In this document: positions 37,336 through 45,417 of the stretch, in pieces
Layout of the letters: each line of letters opens with the position of its first letter
How positions within the stretch are numbered: position 1 is the stretch's first letter
Position numbers and translations under genes: made by a program
NCBI RefSeq assembly: GCF_000379445.1
Contig: NZ_KB902244.1
Location: forward strand, 1 to 64,000
DNA length: 64,000 nucleotides
Direction of reading: 5' to 3'
DNA from: Fangia hongkongensis FSC776 = DSM 21703
GTDB taxonomy: Bacteria; Pseudomonadota; Gammaproteobacteria; Francisellales; Francisellaceae
The notes under the pieces: generated by a model
What the model saw: the letters and a program-made list of their open reading frames with translations, nothing else
Databases searched by the model: none
Told to the model about the DNA's origin: nothing

Positions 37336-38469
37336 ATGGATAATGTAACCAGTATTTTAGGGACACAACTACTCGATAAGATTCAATTTGGATTTATTGA
37401 GCATATTAATGCAAAATTTAGTGCGCTGCAGTCTTCAGCAGTAACTTTATTGGCTGTAGTGGCAGCGCTTGAGTTAGCTATTTTTGGGCTAGTGTGGGTG
37501 ATTAAACAAGATGAAGGCGTAGGCAATCTGATTGTAAAATTTATTAAGATAGGCTTTTTCTTTGTCATCATACAATACTTCCCAGCACTCTTACAGTTTG
37601 TCTTGGAAATTTTCATCAAGGTGGGATACATCGTGTCGCCTGAGAAGTCTAAAGCATTATTATTTAGCCCTGGGAAAGTCTGGGTGATTGGCTTTAAAGC
37701 CGGTGTTTCCATGCTAAAAGTCTCTGTGCAATATGGTACATTTAACATTGGATTGTCAATGCTGTATCTTGTCCTTGGGATGGGCCTTCTACTTATCTTT
37801 GCAGCAATCGGCGCACAAATTATCATCTCAGTTGTGTTATTTTATTTTGTTGCTGTTTTGTCATTGATTATTATACCTCTTGGGGTTTTAAAACCACTTC
37901 AAGATTTGTTTAATCGTGCCATACAAAGCCTTTTAAGGGCAGGGGTCAGGCTATTTGCCGTGATTTTGATTCTAGGGGTGGCCTTTACATTATTCCAAAG
38001 TTTAAAAATCACCTCGATTACTGATTCAACAAGCCTTGAGAAGCCATTGGCATTATTTTTTACGTCCTTTGTTTTATTGATCTTGCTTTATACGTTGCCT
38101 TCTTATTTGGCGCGAGCCGTAGGTAAACCAGGTGGAAATCTTTTTGAAAATGTAAGCTCTCCACATGCCAGTAATGTGGTTGTGAATCAGCCTCCAGCGT
38201 ATGTGAATCCAAATGTATCTTCAGTGCAGGCAGGCTCTTCTATGCAAAGCACACAATCAGCAGCAAATAACACTGTTTCCATGCAGGCGGCTTCAACAGT
38301 GGTATCTGGATCACAAAGTGTCAGTACACCAGCGCAAGCGGCAAATATTAACGTCTCTACAACAGTGCACGGCGGAGGCGGTGGAAAACAAGAGAAAGTA
38401 TCAGATGCATCGAATATTAATCGTAGTATTTCAGATAGCACGATCAAAAAGGTTGTTGATAAAGAATAA
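37336..38469 (+). CDS. trbL: TrbL/VirB6-type polytopic T4SS protein
   Basis: The 377-aa inner-membrane protein has about six hydrophobic segments between residues 35 and 260, then a Ser/Ala/Thr/Gln-rich tail of roughly 110 residues. Low-complexity C-terminal tails are usual in TrbL. VirB6 is thought to form part of the inner-membrane translocation path. It overlaps the following peptidase gene by one base. Confidence 0.85.
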   Translation: MDNVTSILGTQLLDKIQFGFIEHINAKFSALQSSAVTLLAVVAALELAIFGLVWVIKQDEGVGNLIVKFIKIGFFFVIIQYFPALLQFVLEIFIKVGYIVSPEKSKALLFSPGKVWVIGFKAGVSMLKVSVQYGTFNIGLSMLYLVLGMGLLLIFAAIGAQIIISVVLFYFVAVLSLIIIPLGVLKPLQDLFNRAIQSLLRAGVRLFAVILILGVAFTLFQSLKITSITDSTSLEKPLALFFTSFVLLILLYTLPSYLARAVGKPGGNLFENVSSPHASNVVVNQPPAYVNPNVSSVQAGSSMQSTQSAANNTVSMQAASTVVSGSQSVSTPAQAANINVSTTVHGGGGGKQEKVSDASNINRSISDSTIKKVVDKE

Positions 38470-38981
38470 TGCGCAAAAAGCATGGTCGGTTTTTTGCGCT
38501 TACCTGTGGGATAGTGAGCGTACTTTTAATGTATGCTATTTATGTATTATTACAATATTACCATGTTGGGATAATAAAACAGCTCACCCCAAGCATGCCG
38601 GAGGGATACTATTTGACTTATTACACTAACAAGATAGAGCGAAATGATGATGTTGTTTTTTGGCCAAATCAAAAAACACAAGAGCTTATTGTTAAGCGTA
38701 AGTGGTTGGCAAAAGGGGTGCCACTATTAAAACAAGTGGTAGGGGTTCCCGGAGATCAGCTTTGTATTAAAGACCATAAGGTTTATTTAAATACAAAAGA
38801 AATTGCCAAGATTGAGCGTTTTGATGACCAGCATAGAATGCTTCCGGTGTTTCGCTATTGTGGTATTATTCCTAAGGGGCATTATTTTATGCAAGGTATC
38901 TCAAATCCAAAATCATTTGACAGCCGTTATTATGGCTTAATTAGTAAAGCACAAATTACCGCAAAGGCAGTGAAATTATGA
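38469..38981 (+). CDS. traF: TraF-type S26 signal peptidase (conjugative pilin maturation)
   Basis: The 170-aa protease has one N-terminal membrane helix (about 10-30). The catalytic Ser42 is in TPSMPEGYY and the catalytic Lys88 in LLKQVVGVPGD, close to Ser37 and Lys89 of RP4 TraF. In RP4, TraF cleaves and cyclises the TrbC pilin. Its presence in the same operon as a TrbC-type pilin suggests the same processing here (inference). It overlaps trbB by 4 bases. Confidence 0.85.
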   Translation: MRKKHGRFFALTCGIVSVLLMYAIYVLLQYYHVGIIKQLTPSMPEGYYLTYYTNKIERNDDVVFWPNQKTQELIVKRKWLAKGVPLLKQVVGVPGDQLCIKDHKVYLNTKEIAKIERFDDQHRMLPVFRYCGIIPKGHYFMQGISNPKSFDSRYYGLISKAQITAKAVKL

Positions 38982-39931
38982 TACAGCAAAATGTGATTAA
39001 AGATCGCCAATTAAAAATGTTGGAAACAGCATTTGGCCCACAAATTATGTCGTATTTATTTGATGAAAAAATCATTGAAATTATGCTTAATCCAGATGGG
39101 CGACTGCATTATGAAAAAATAGGTGAAGGCAAGGTCGCAACAGATACAATTATTTCTCAAGAGCAAAGTGAGAACATATTAAAGCTGGTTGCTTCATTTA
39201 AAAATCAGGTAGCTAATGAAGAGCACCCAGAAGTCTCAGCGGAATTGCCATTTCAAAGTGCGCGCTTTCAAGGCTGGCTGCCGCCTGTTGTATCTCAGGC
39301 ATGTTTTTCTATTCGAAGAAGAGCGGTTGCCATTTTCTCATTAGATCAATATGTTGAACAAGAAGCACTGTCAGTGAATCAAAAGCAATATTTAAAAAAA
39401 TCGATGCTTGAGCGCAAAAATATTGTTATTGTTGGCGGGACAGGTTCAGGAAAAACTACCTTTGCCAATGCACTTTTAGCGGAGCTCTCGGGAAGTGATG
39501 AGCGTGTTTTAGTGATTGAGGATTTGCCTGAGCTTCAAGTGAAAGTTGAAGACCTTGTGACCATGACAACTACACTGCATATCAGTATGAAAGATTTGGT
39601 TAAGGGGTCACTTAGAATGCGCCCTGATCGAATCATTATTGGTGAGGTTCGAGATGGTTCAGCACTTGATTTATTAAAAGCTTGGAATACGGGGCATCCA
39701 GGCGGTGTTTGTACTATCCATGCAAACAGTGTTGAATCGACGCCATATCGTTTTGAAGATTTGATTCAAGAAGCAGTGGTGCGTGTACCTAGAACATTGA
39801 TTCTTCAAGCAATTGACATTATTGTTTTTATTGAGCGAGATAAATCAGGAAAGCGTAAGATCAAAGATATTGTTGAGCTTGCAGGCTATGAAAATAATCA
39901 ATATATTTTTACTCCTTGTCAAATGGGCTAA
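38978..39931 (+). CDS. trbB: TrbB/VirB11-type T4SS traffic ATPase
   Basis: This hexameric ATPase drives pilus biogenesis and transfer. The 317-aa protein has Walker A VGGTGSGKTTFAN near residue 153 and the acidic VLVIEDLPELQ box. RMRPDRIIIGEVRDGSALDLL (Walker B region) and the His box HPGGVCTIHANS follow. It is last in the operon; the stop overlaps a short GGGC-TAAT-GCCC hairpin (39925-39936) followed by TTTA, a weak terminator candidate. Confidence 0.95.
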   Translation: MIQQNVIKDRQLKMLETAFGPQIMSYLFDEKIIEIMLNPDGRLHYEKIGEGKVATDTIISQEQSENILKLVASFKNQVANEEHPEVSAELPFQSARFQGWLPPVVSQACFSIRRRAVAIFSLDQYVEQEALSVNQKQYLKKSMLERKNIVIVGGTGSGKTTFANALLAELSGSDERVLVIEDLPELQVKVEDLVTMTTTLHISMKDLVKGSLRMRPDRIIIGEVRDGSALDLLKAWNTGHPGGVCTIHANSVESTPYRFEDLIQEAVVRVPRTLILQAIDIIVFIERDKSGKRKIKDIVELAGYENNQYIFTPCQMG

Positions 39932-40009
39932 TGCCCTTTACAGCCTTTGCTAGTAATCTTTAAAAAGCTGACTATACTTTGATTGAGTGTAGTAAATGGA
40001 AGCGCTTGC

Positions 40010-40966
40010 ATGAAGCTAGCAAAGTTCTTGAAAATATCTGAAAAACGGATCGTTGCGATTGAGTGGTCAAATGCATTTTTACGTATTGCGCAATTATCAA
40101 AAAGTACCTCTGGTTATCAGCTTATTGCCGTGGATGCTGCGGCTCTGGGTAATGAATGTGTCAGTAATGGCCAGATTGTAGATTATGCTGAATTTGCTGA
40201 AACACTTATAGATTTATTAAAAAGAAATAATATTCAAACGCACTATGCAGGCTTTGTTCTTGCACAAGGCAATACGATTATCAAAGGAGTGCGTTATGAT
40301 AAAAGCTTAAGTGCAAAAGGGCTTTATGATGCATTGCTATTAGATATGCAAAAACATATCTCTCAAGGTGCAGAAGACACCTATTTTGATTATCAGCTCT
40401 TAGGGGATAGCATGCAGGAGGGAAAACAAGATGTGCTGTTGATTGCTGCGCATAAAAGTGATGTTGAGCCGTTTGAGAAAATTGCCAGAATGTGTCATTT
40501 ATTGCCTGAGGTTTTAGATATTGATAGCTATTTACTAAGACGGTTTTTACAGGTTCTGTATCCAATGGATTTACAGGAAAATAGCTGTGTTGCTTTGGTT
40601 GGATTAAATACTTTCAGTTATAAAATTCACTTTTTAGATGAAAATGAAATCTACTTTAATGATCAAAAAGCACTGGGGGTGAATTTAAACGACGAGGAAT
40701 ATATTAATTCACTTATTCCTTGGTTTGCGCGCAACATTCAAATGTTTGAAGTTGGGCATTCTGATATCCAACTAAAGAGGCTTTTTCTATACGGAGAAAG
40801 AGTTGAGATTGAGAGGCTCATTGATAATTTGAAAGAGCAAACAGAAATAGAGATTGAAATTTTAGACCCCTTTAAACATATATCATTAAACAATAAAACA
40901 CTGCCGCAATGTCCAGAGAGCTATGTTCTAACCTTGGCTCTGGCAACAAGGGAGGTAATTGGTTAA
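40010..40966 (+). CDS. pilM: Type IV pilus assembly protein PilM
   Basis: PilM is an actin-like cytoplasmic protein that binds the N terminus of PilN under the pilus base. The 318-aa protein has the typical start IVAIEWSNAFLRIAQLSKS (phosphate-1-like loop) and later PilM elements such as EVLDIDSYLLRR. ATG 40010 is chosen because an upstream GTG reading lacks a ribosome site. TATACT at 39973-39978 may be its -10. It begins 78 bases after the T4SS operon. Confidence 0.85.
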   Translation: MKLAKFLKISEKRIVAIEWSNAFLRIAQLSKSTSGYQLIAVDAAALGNECVSNGQIVDYAEFAETLIDLLKRNNIQTHYAGFVLAQGNTIIKGVRYDKSLSAKGLYDALLLDMQKHISQGAEDTYFDYQLLGDSMQEGKQDVLLIAAHKSDVEPFEKIARMCHLLPEVLDIDSYLLRRFLQVLYPMDLQENSCVALVGLNTFSYKIHFLDENEIYFNDQKALGVNLNDEEYINSLIPWFARNIQMFEVGHSDIQLKRLFLYGERVEIERLIDNLKEQTEIEIEILDPFKHISLNNKTLPQCPESYVLTLALATREVIG

Positions 40967-41535
40967 TGAGTATGCATGGTATTAACCTTTTCCCTTGGCG
41001 TGAGACCTTAGAAAAACGCCGTGCAAAAACATTACTCTTTCATATGCTTGCTAGCGTCATTGCTGCAATTGTTGTGCTGATTATCTGGTTGGTGATTGCA
41101 TTAAGCGCATTGAATGAGCAAGAAGCAAGAAATGCCTATATTAATAATAAAAATAAAATGCTGACAACTAAAGTTAGTCATATCGGTCAGCTAAAAAAAG
41201 AGAAAGCTGAGTTACTAAGACGGATTATGTTATTAAATCAATTGCAAATTAATCGGGCCAAAGAGCTTTTGATGCTGGTTGATTTAGCAAAGGCAATGCC
41301 AGATAGCGTTTATTTGCTATCGATAGACAAAAAAACAGATCATATTCTCTTACATGGGCGGGCTGAAAATAGTAAAGGGATTTCAGCTTTGATGAGGCAG
41401 CTTTCAGAGAGCCCATTTTTTACCAAAGCGCATTTATCAAACATACGCTTAATTGGTGATGTTGGCTTTGGTGCTGAGCATGAGTTTAAAATTACGCTCC
41501 CTATTGTCAAAGAAACGGCAGGAGAGAAAGTATGA
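40966..41535 (+). CDS. pilN: Type IV pilus assembly protein PilN
   Basis: The 189-aa bitopic protein starts MSMHGINLFPWRETLEKRR. The INLFPWR motif is the PilM-binding signature of PilN. A membrane helix lies at about 25-47, with a periplasmic coiled coil (about 50-90) and a ferredoxin-like domain after it. GGAGG at 40951-40955 serves the ATG at 40966, which overlaps the pilM stop. Confidence 0.95.
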   Translation: MSMHGINLFPWRETLEKRRAKTLLFHMLASVIAAIVVLIIWLVIALSALNEQEARNAYINNKNKMLTTKVSHIGQLKKEKAELLRRIMLLNQLQINRAKELLMLVDLAKAMPDSVYLLSIDKKTDHILLHGRAENSKGISALMRQLSESPFFTKAHLSNIRLIGDVGFGAEHEFKITLPIVKETAGEKV

Positions 41536-42146
41536 AATGGATTAACATGCTCCTCTACAAAGCCGCAGCACAGCCCTTATGGGTGAGGTTGCTGATTAAT
41601 ATTATTGTGTTGCTAGTTGTAATTGTAATAGGCTATTGGTTGATTATTGGCTTTGTGAATCAAAAAACGCTTGATGCTAAAAAGTTAGAATCGCGTTATA
41701 AGCAAATATACCTGAAAAATGTTGCTAATAGTAAAACTTTGTCTCAGGTCCAATCACAGGTGCAAAGTATTAATAAGGTTTATCTGGAATTGGCTGATAA
41801 GCTGCCGCAGAATAATGAGCTTTATCAGCTGATTGATCAGCTATCTCAAGTTGCTTTCGACGCAGGCTTAAAAGTAAAATCATTGACGCCACAACCACTT
41901 GAAAAGAAAACAGGCTATGATGTTTTTAGCATTGATTTAAATGCCGATGGTAGCTTTGATGCGTTTGTTCAGTTTGTTAAATCTATTGTGACCTTATCAA
42001 GAATTATTGTCGTAGAGAGTTATCAGTTGAGTCCATTAAATCAGACAAATAATCATCGTCTCTTACAAATGAAAATAACGCTAAAGACTTATAGTATCAA
42101 CCCATCCAATGCTAAAGAGGCACTTGTGGGGGTGGGAAATGGCTAG
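41532..42146 (+). CDS. pilO: Type IV pilus assembly protein PilO
   Basis: The 204-aa partner of PilN has one membrane helix (about 20-42), a coiled-coil stretch (about 55-95 with QVQSQVQSINKVYLELADKLP) and a periplasmic domain. It overlaps pilN by 4 bases and pilP by 8. PilN and PilO form heterodimers in the inner-membrane alignment complex. Confidence 0.9.
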   Translation: MKWINMLLYKAAAQPLWVRLLINIIVLLVVIVIGYWLIIGFVNQKTLDAKKLESRYKQIYLKNVANSKTLSQVQSQVQSINKVYLELADKLPQNNELYQLIDQLSQVAFDAGLKVKSLTPQPLEKKTGYDVFSIDLNADGSFDAFVQFVKSIVTLSRIIVVESYQLSPLNQTNNHRLLQMKITLKTYSINPSNAKEALVGVGNG

Positions 42147-42720
42147 GCGTTATATTTATCAGGCAATGTGTATAGGCATCTCTACATTAGGTGTGAGCGC
42201 GTGCTCAAATCATCACGATTTTCCTGATTTGAAAGCTTACAGTGATAAGGTGATGCAAGATACAAAAGCCACCAATATTCAAGCATTGCCTGAAATTAAA
42301 TTATATCAAATGCCTAAGGTAGATATTGAAGGGCTCCGTAATCCCTTTGAGACACCTTTACAACTAAAGGCGAAGCAAAGCGCTGAGAAAAACACATCTT
42401 CCTCCCAATATAAACCAGATTTATCTAGAGTTAAAAAAGCACTAGAGAAAGTGCCACTAGCAAATTTAGATTTTGTCGGGGTTATTCATCAAGATGGTCA
42501 ACTATGGGCTATTATTACTAATAATAACACAGGCGAAGTCTTTACAGTGAAGGTGGGTGAGTATCTTGGTGAGAATTATGGACGTGTACAAAAAATCACA
42601 GACAATGCAATTCAAATTGATGAAAGGGTGCAAGATGCCAAAGGCAACTGGAGTAAAAAATTGACGGTGTTACCGCTTCACTTACACAAGGAGGATGAAG
42701 ATGAAAAAGAATCCCCTTAA
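42139..42720 (+). CDS. pilP: Type IV pilus lipoprotein PilP
   Basis: The 193-aa protein starts at ATG 42139 (after GGTGGGAA). Its lipoprotein signal ends in GVSAC. The LRNPFETP motif and the C-terminal beta domain (NLDFVGVIHQDGQLWAII, VKVGEYLGENYGRVQKI) are typical of PilP, which links PilN/PilO to the PilQ secretin. It overlaps pilQ by 20 bases. Confidence 0.95.
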   Translation: MARRYIYQAMCIGISTLGVSACSNHHDFPDLKAYSDKVMQDTKATNIQALPEIKLYQMPKVDIEGLRNPFETPLQLKAKQSAEKNTSSSQYKPDLSRVKKALEKVPLANLDFVGVIHQDGQLWAIITNNNTGEVFTVKVGEYLGENYGRVQKITDNAIQIDERVQDAKGNWSKKLTVLPLHLHKEDEDEKESP

Positions 42721-44614
42721 ATATGCGATGCTTTTTGCTATGTTTGGTGGCAGTATTTCTATTGCTGATACCGATACGCTGACCTTTGGAAAAAATTTAA
42801 CTGTAGAAGTAGGTATTCCAACTGCCTCTGATATTGCCTTGTTGTATGATGATAATCACACGATGACACATGCACCTTTGACTAAGACAGATCAAGAGCA
42901 TAAGGCAATTCAAAATATGGATCAAGCTTTAGATACAAATACTATAGTGCATGAGCTCAGTGATGAGCATACAGGTGATGATTTAGGGGAAGATGTAGGC
43001 AGTGCTTTTAGTATTGATGATATTATCAATGATCAAGTAAATCGTGTCACGCCAGATTTAATTACACCTCACTCAGAGACTAAAATAACAGATATCAGCT
43101 TTAAGCGGGCACTGAATAATGGCAGTGTTATTAGCTTTAATTGGAAGCAGGAAAATGCCGAAATTCATTTTTCAGATGCGAAAAATACACTCTTGATTAC
43201 TTTTTTCAATGCGCAAATTGACCAAGATTGGCTGCATAGCATTGATGCCTCTGTATTTAATACGATTGTCAATACGATTGATATTACTCAGGTTGGAAAT
43301 AATATTGAAGTTGTTCTACATATGGGGCAGGCGTTTAGTTATGAATATCAAAAGCTTGCTGACCGGTTAGTAGTAACCATCAATAAAGCATATAGCGAAA
43401 TAGAAGGCTTCAATGTGAATAAAAGCATTAGCCTAAAATTTCAAAATATAGAAGTGCGTTCCCTGTTACAAATTTTGGCGCAGTTTGCAGGGTTAAATTT
43501 GGTGGTCAGTGATGGTGTTACTGGAACCATTTCACTGAATTTAAAAGATGTTCCTTGGGAGGAGGCTTTACAGATTGTATTAATGTCTAAAGGCTTGGGT
43601 AAACGTCAAATGGGGAATATTTTATATATTGCTCCAGTTGCAGAGATTGCTGCTCAAGATGAGCAAGAGGCATTAGCAAAAAAAGCCAATCAACAGGTAG
43701 CACCACTAAAAATAGCCTATATCCCTTTGAATTATGCTAAGGCGCTAGAGACGACAAAAATGTTAACTTCAGGTTCTGTAGATTTATTCTCAGCACGTGG
43801 CTCTATTGTTGCTGATGAGCGCACGAATACATTAATTGTATCTGACACAGCAGATAGTATAGAGAAGATAAGAGCAATGATTAGTGAGCTGGATCAGCCT
43901 GTTGATCAAGTGCTTATTGAAGCCAGAATTGTTGAAGTGACAAAAGATTCAGTGTTTGAGCTTGGCATTGGCTATAATGCTGTTGATTCTAATAATGAAA
44001 ATAATGTTATTAGTATTTTACCAAATTATATTAAAGGCGCTGATGCTAAAGCGGGATCTTCCAATGCTGCTATATCATTCACTGGACTTTTTGGTGGAAT
44101 TGATTTGAGTTTGGAGCTATCGGCTTTGGAGACAGAGGGTAATGCAAAGGTTGTTTCATCTCCACATTTAGTTGTTGCCGAGAATAAAGAGGCATATATC
44201 AAACAGGGTAAGGAGATCCCATACAATGAATCTACTGCATCGGGGGCGGCGAGTATCGCATTTAAAGAAGCGGTTTTGGAGCTTCAAGTTGTGCCACAAA
44301 TTGCACCCAATGGTAAAGTGATTTTGGAAGTAACCGTGAAAAAAGATGGTGTGACACAAGATACTGCCGGGCTTACCGAAGAGCCAATATTAGATAAGCG
44401 TGAGATACAAACAAAACTAATGGTGCAAAATGGTCAAACAGTTGTGCTCGGGGGCATTTATGAGCGCTCAGCAACCAAAAAACAAAGTCAAGTACCACTT
44501 TTAGGTGATATTCCACTTTTGGGCTGGTTATTTCGTAGTGTTTCAAATGAATATGAAAATAAAGAGCTTTTGATTTTTATTACCCCTAAAATCATTGAGC
44601 AAGATGAGTATTAA
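42701..44614 (+). CDS. pilQ: Type IV pilus secretin PilQ
   Basis: This outer-membrane channel for type IV pili is 637 aa from ATG 42701, served by AAGGAGG at 42688-42694. It has a signal peptide, an acidic N-terminal region, an AMIN-like domain (about 120-235), an STN/N0 domain (ISLKFQNIEVRSLLQILAQF), an N1 domain and the secretin domain (about 400-637, including VPLLGDIPLLGWLFRS). One AMIN domain is seen where many PilQs have two. aroK and aroB, usual downstream genes in Gammaproteobacteria, do not follow. Confidence 0.95.
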   Translation: MKKNPLKYAMLFAMFGGSISIADTDTLTFGKNLTVEVGIPTASDIALLYDDNHTMTHAPLTKTDQEHKAIQNMDQALDTNTIVHELSDEHTGDDLGEDVGSAFSIDDIINDQVNRVTPDLITPHSETKITDISFKRALNNGSVISFNWKQENAEIHFSDAKNTLLITFFNAQIDQDWLHSIDASVFNTIVNTIDITQVGNNIEVVLHMGQAFSYEYQKLADRLVVTINKAYSEIEGFNVNKSISLKFQNIEVRSLLQILAQFAGLNLVVSDGVTGTISLNLKDVPWEEALQIVLMSKGLGKRQMGNILYIAPVAEIAAQDEQEALAKKANQQVAPLKIAYIPLNYAKALETTKMLTSGSVDLFSARGSIVADERTNTLIVSDTADSIEKIRAMISELDQPVDQVLIEARIVEVTKDSVFELGIGYNAVDSNNENNVISILPNYIKGADAKAGSSNAAISFTGLFGGIDLSLELSALETEGNAKVVSSPHLVVAENKEAYIKQGKEIPYNESTASGAASIAFKEAVLELQVVPQIAPNGKVILEVTVKKDGVTQDTAGLTEEPILDKREIQTKLMVQNGQTVVLGGIYERSATKKQSQVPLLGDIPLLGWLFRSVSNEYENKELLIFITPKIIEQDEY

Positions 44615-44650
44615 ATTTACATCCGAAAAAAGACGCTCTGGTGGTATAAT
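44614..44650 (+). promoter_or_regulatory. Left copy of the repeated element with a -10 hexamer, upstream of tsaB
   Basis: AATTTACATCCG at 44614-44625, extending to 44633 with 18 of 20 bases shared, recurs at 45342. A TATAAT hexamer (44645-44650) lies within the palindrome GGTATAATACC. It begins 31 bases after the start of the element. The element covers the place where a -35 hexamer would be. It overlaps the pilQ stop codon. Confidence 0.5.
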
Positions 44651-44677
44651 ACCATAAAAAGTATAACTTAATTTCTT

Positions 44678-45343
44678 ATGAAAACCCTCGCGATTGATAC
44701 CTCAAGCCATTTTTGCAGCGTTGCTGTATTTGATAATGACGCTCTAGTTATGAGTGAAACCAAAGAGATTCCTCGTCTGCATAATGTGCATTTGTTAAAT
44801 ATGATAGATGCGCTACTGAGTAACACTTCTCTGGATAAGCGTGAAATACAAAAATTGGCTTATGGTGTGGGGCCTGGTAGCTTTGTTGGCGTGAGACTTG
44901 CAGCTGCTGTGATGCAGGGCTTTTCTCTAGCGCTTGATTTGCCGGTAAGAGGATTTTCAAGCATGGCGCTGGCTGCAATGTATTATATAAAAGAGAGGGG
45001 TTTTAATAAAATATCAGTCCTATTAGATGCTAAGATGGGAGATGCTTACATTGGGAATTATATATATGATATACGCGCTGATCAGTTGATGTTTTTTGAA
45101 GAAAAATGCATTGAAGAGCATTTGGTATCAGAGGCAGTTAATGCCTTTAAGCCTGAAATAATTGTGGGGGAGTCATTTGGATTAGAAAAACATTATCAAG
45201 TAGAAAAGGCCTTATTTGATTGTAAGTATGCTGCCCCACTATTCAAGGATGATGCCTTAGATAGTCTAAGTGATCAGCTTTCAGATAATGCGATGCCCGT
45301 TTATTTGCAGGGAACCAAAAAATGGAAAAAACTATCTTCATAA
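44678..45343 (+). CDS. tsaB: tRNA threonylcarbamoyladenosine biosynthesis protein TsaB
   Basis: TsaB is the non-catalytic ASKHA-fold partner of TsaD in t6A modification of tRNA. The 221-aa protein starts with AIDTSSHFCSVAV and has the GPGSFVGVRLAAAVMQG motif near residue 68, diagnostic of TsaB. It is flanked by two copies of a 20-base element. The downstream neighbour, barA, has its own promoter-like region. Confidence 0.95.
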   Translation: MKTLAIDTSSHFCSVAVFDNDALVMSETKEIPRLHNVHLLNMIDALLSNTSLDKREIQKLAYGVGPGSFVGVRLAAAVMQGFSLALDLPVRGFSSMALAAMYYIKERGFNKISVLLDAKMGDAYIGNYIYDIRADQLMFFEEKCIEEHLVSEAVNAFKPEIIVGESFGLEKHYQVEKALFDCKYAAPLFKDDALDSLSDQLSDNAMPVYLQGTKKWKKLSS

Positions 45344-45378
45344 TTTACATCCGCAAAATGATTTGTGAATGATATACT
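45342..45378 (+). promoter_or_regulatory. Right copy of the repeated element with a -10 hexamer, upstream of barA
   Basis: AATTTACATCCG at 45342-45353 repeats the element before tsaB. A TATACT hexamer at 45373-45378 begins 31 bases after the element start, exactly as in the left copy. The barA ATG is 40 bases further on. The element overlaps the tsaB stop codon. Confidence 0.5.
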
Positions 45379-45417
45379 TGTAGATACTGATGTTATAAGC
45401 TGATAGCGGATGCGTAT

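Noticed and set aside
37383-37826. A 147-codon open frame on the minus strand inside the VirB6/TrbL gene
   Set aside because: It lies fully within a convincing polytopic T4SS protein and reads as the complement of hydrophobic codons. No start signals support it.
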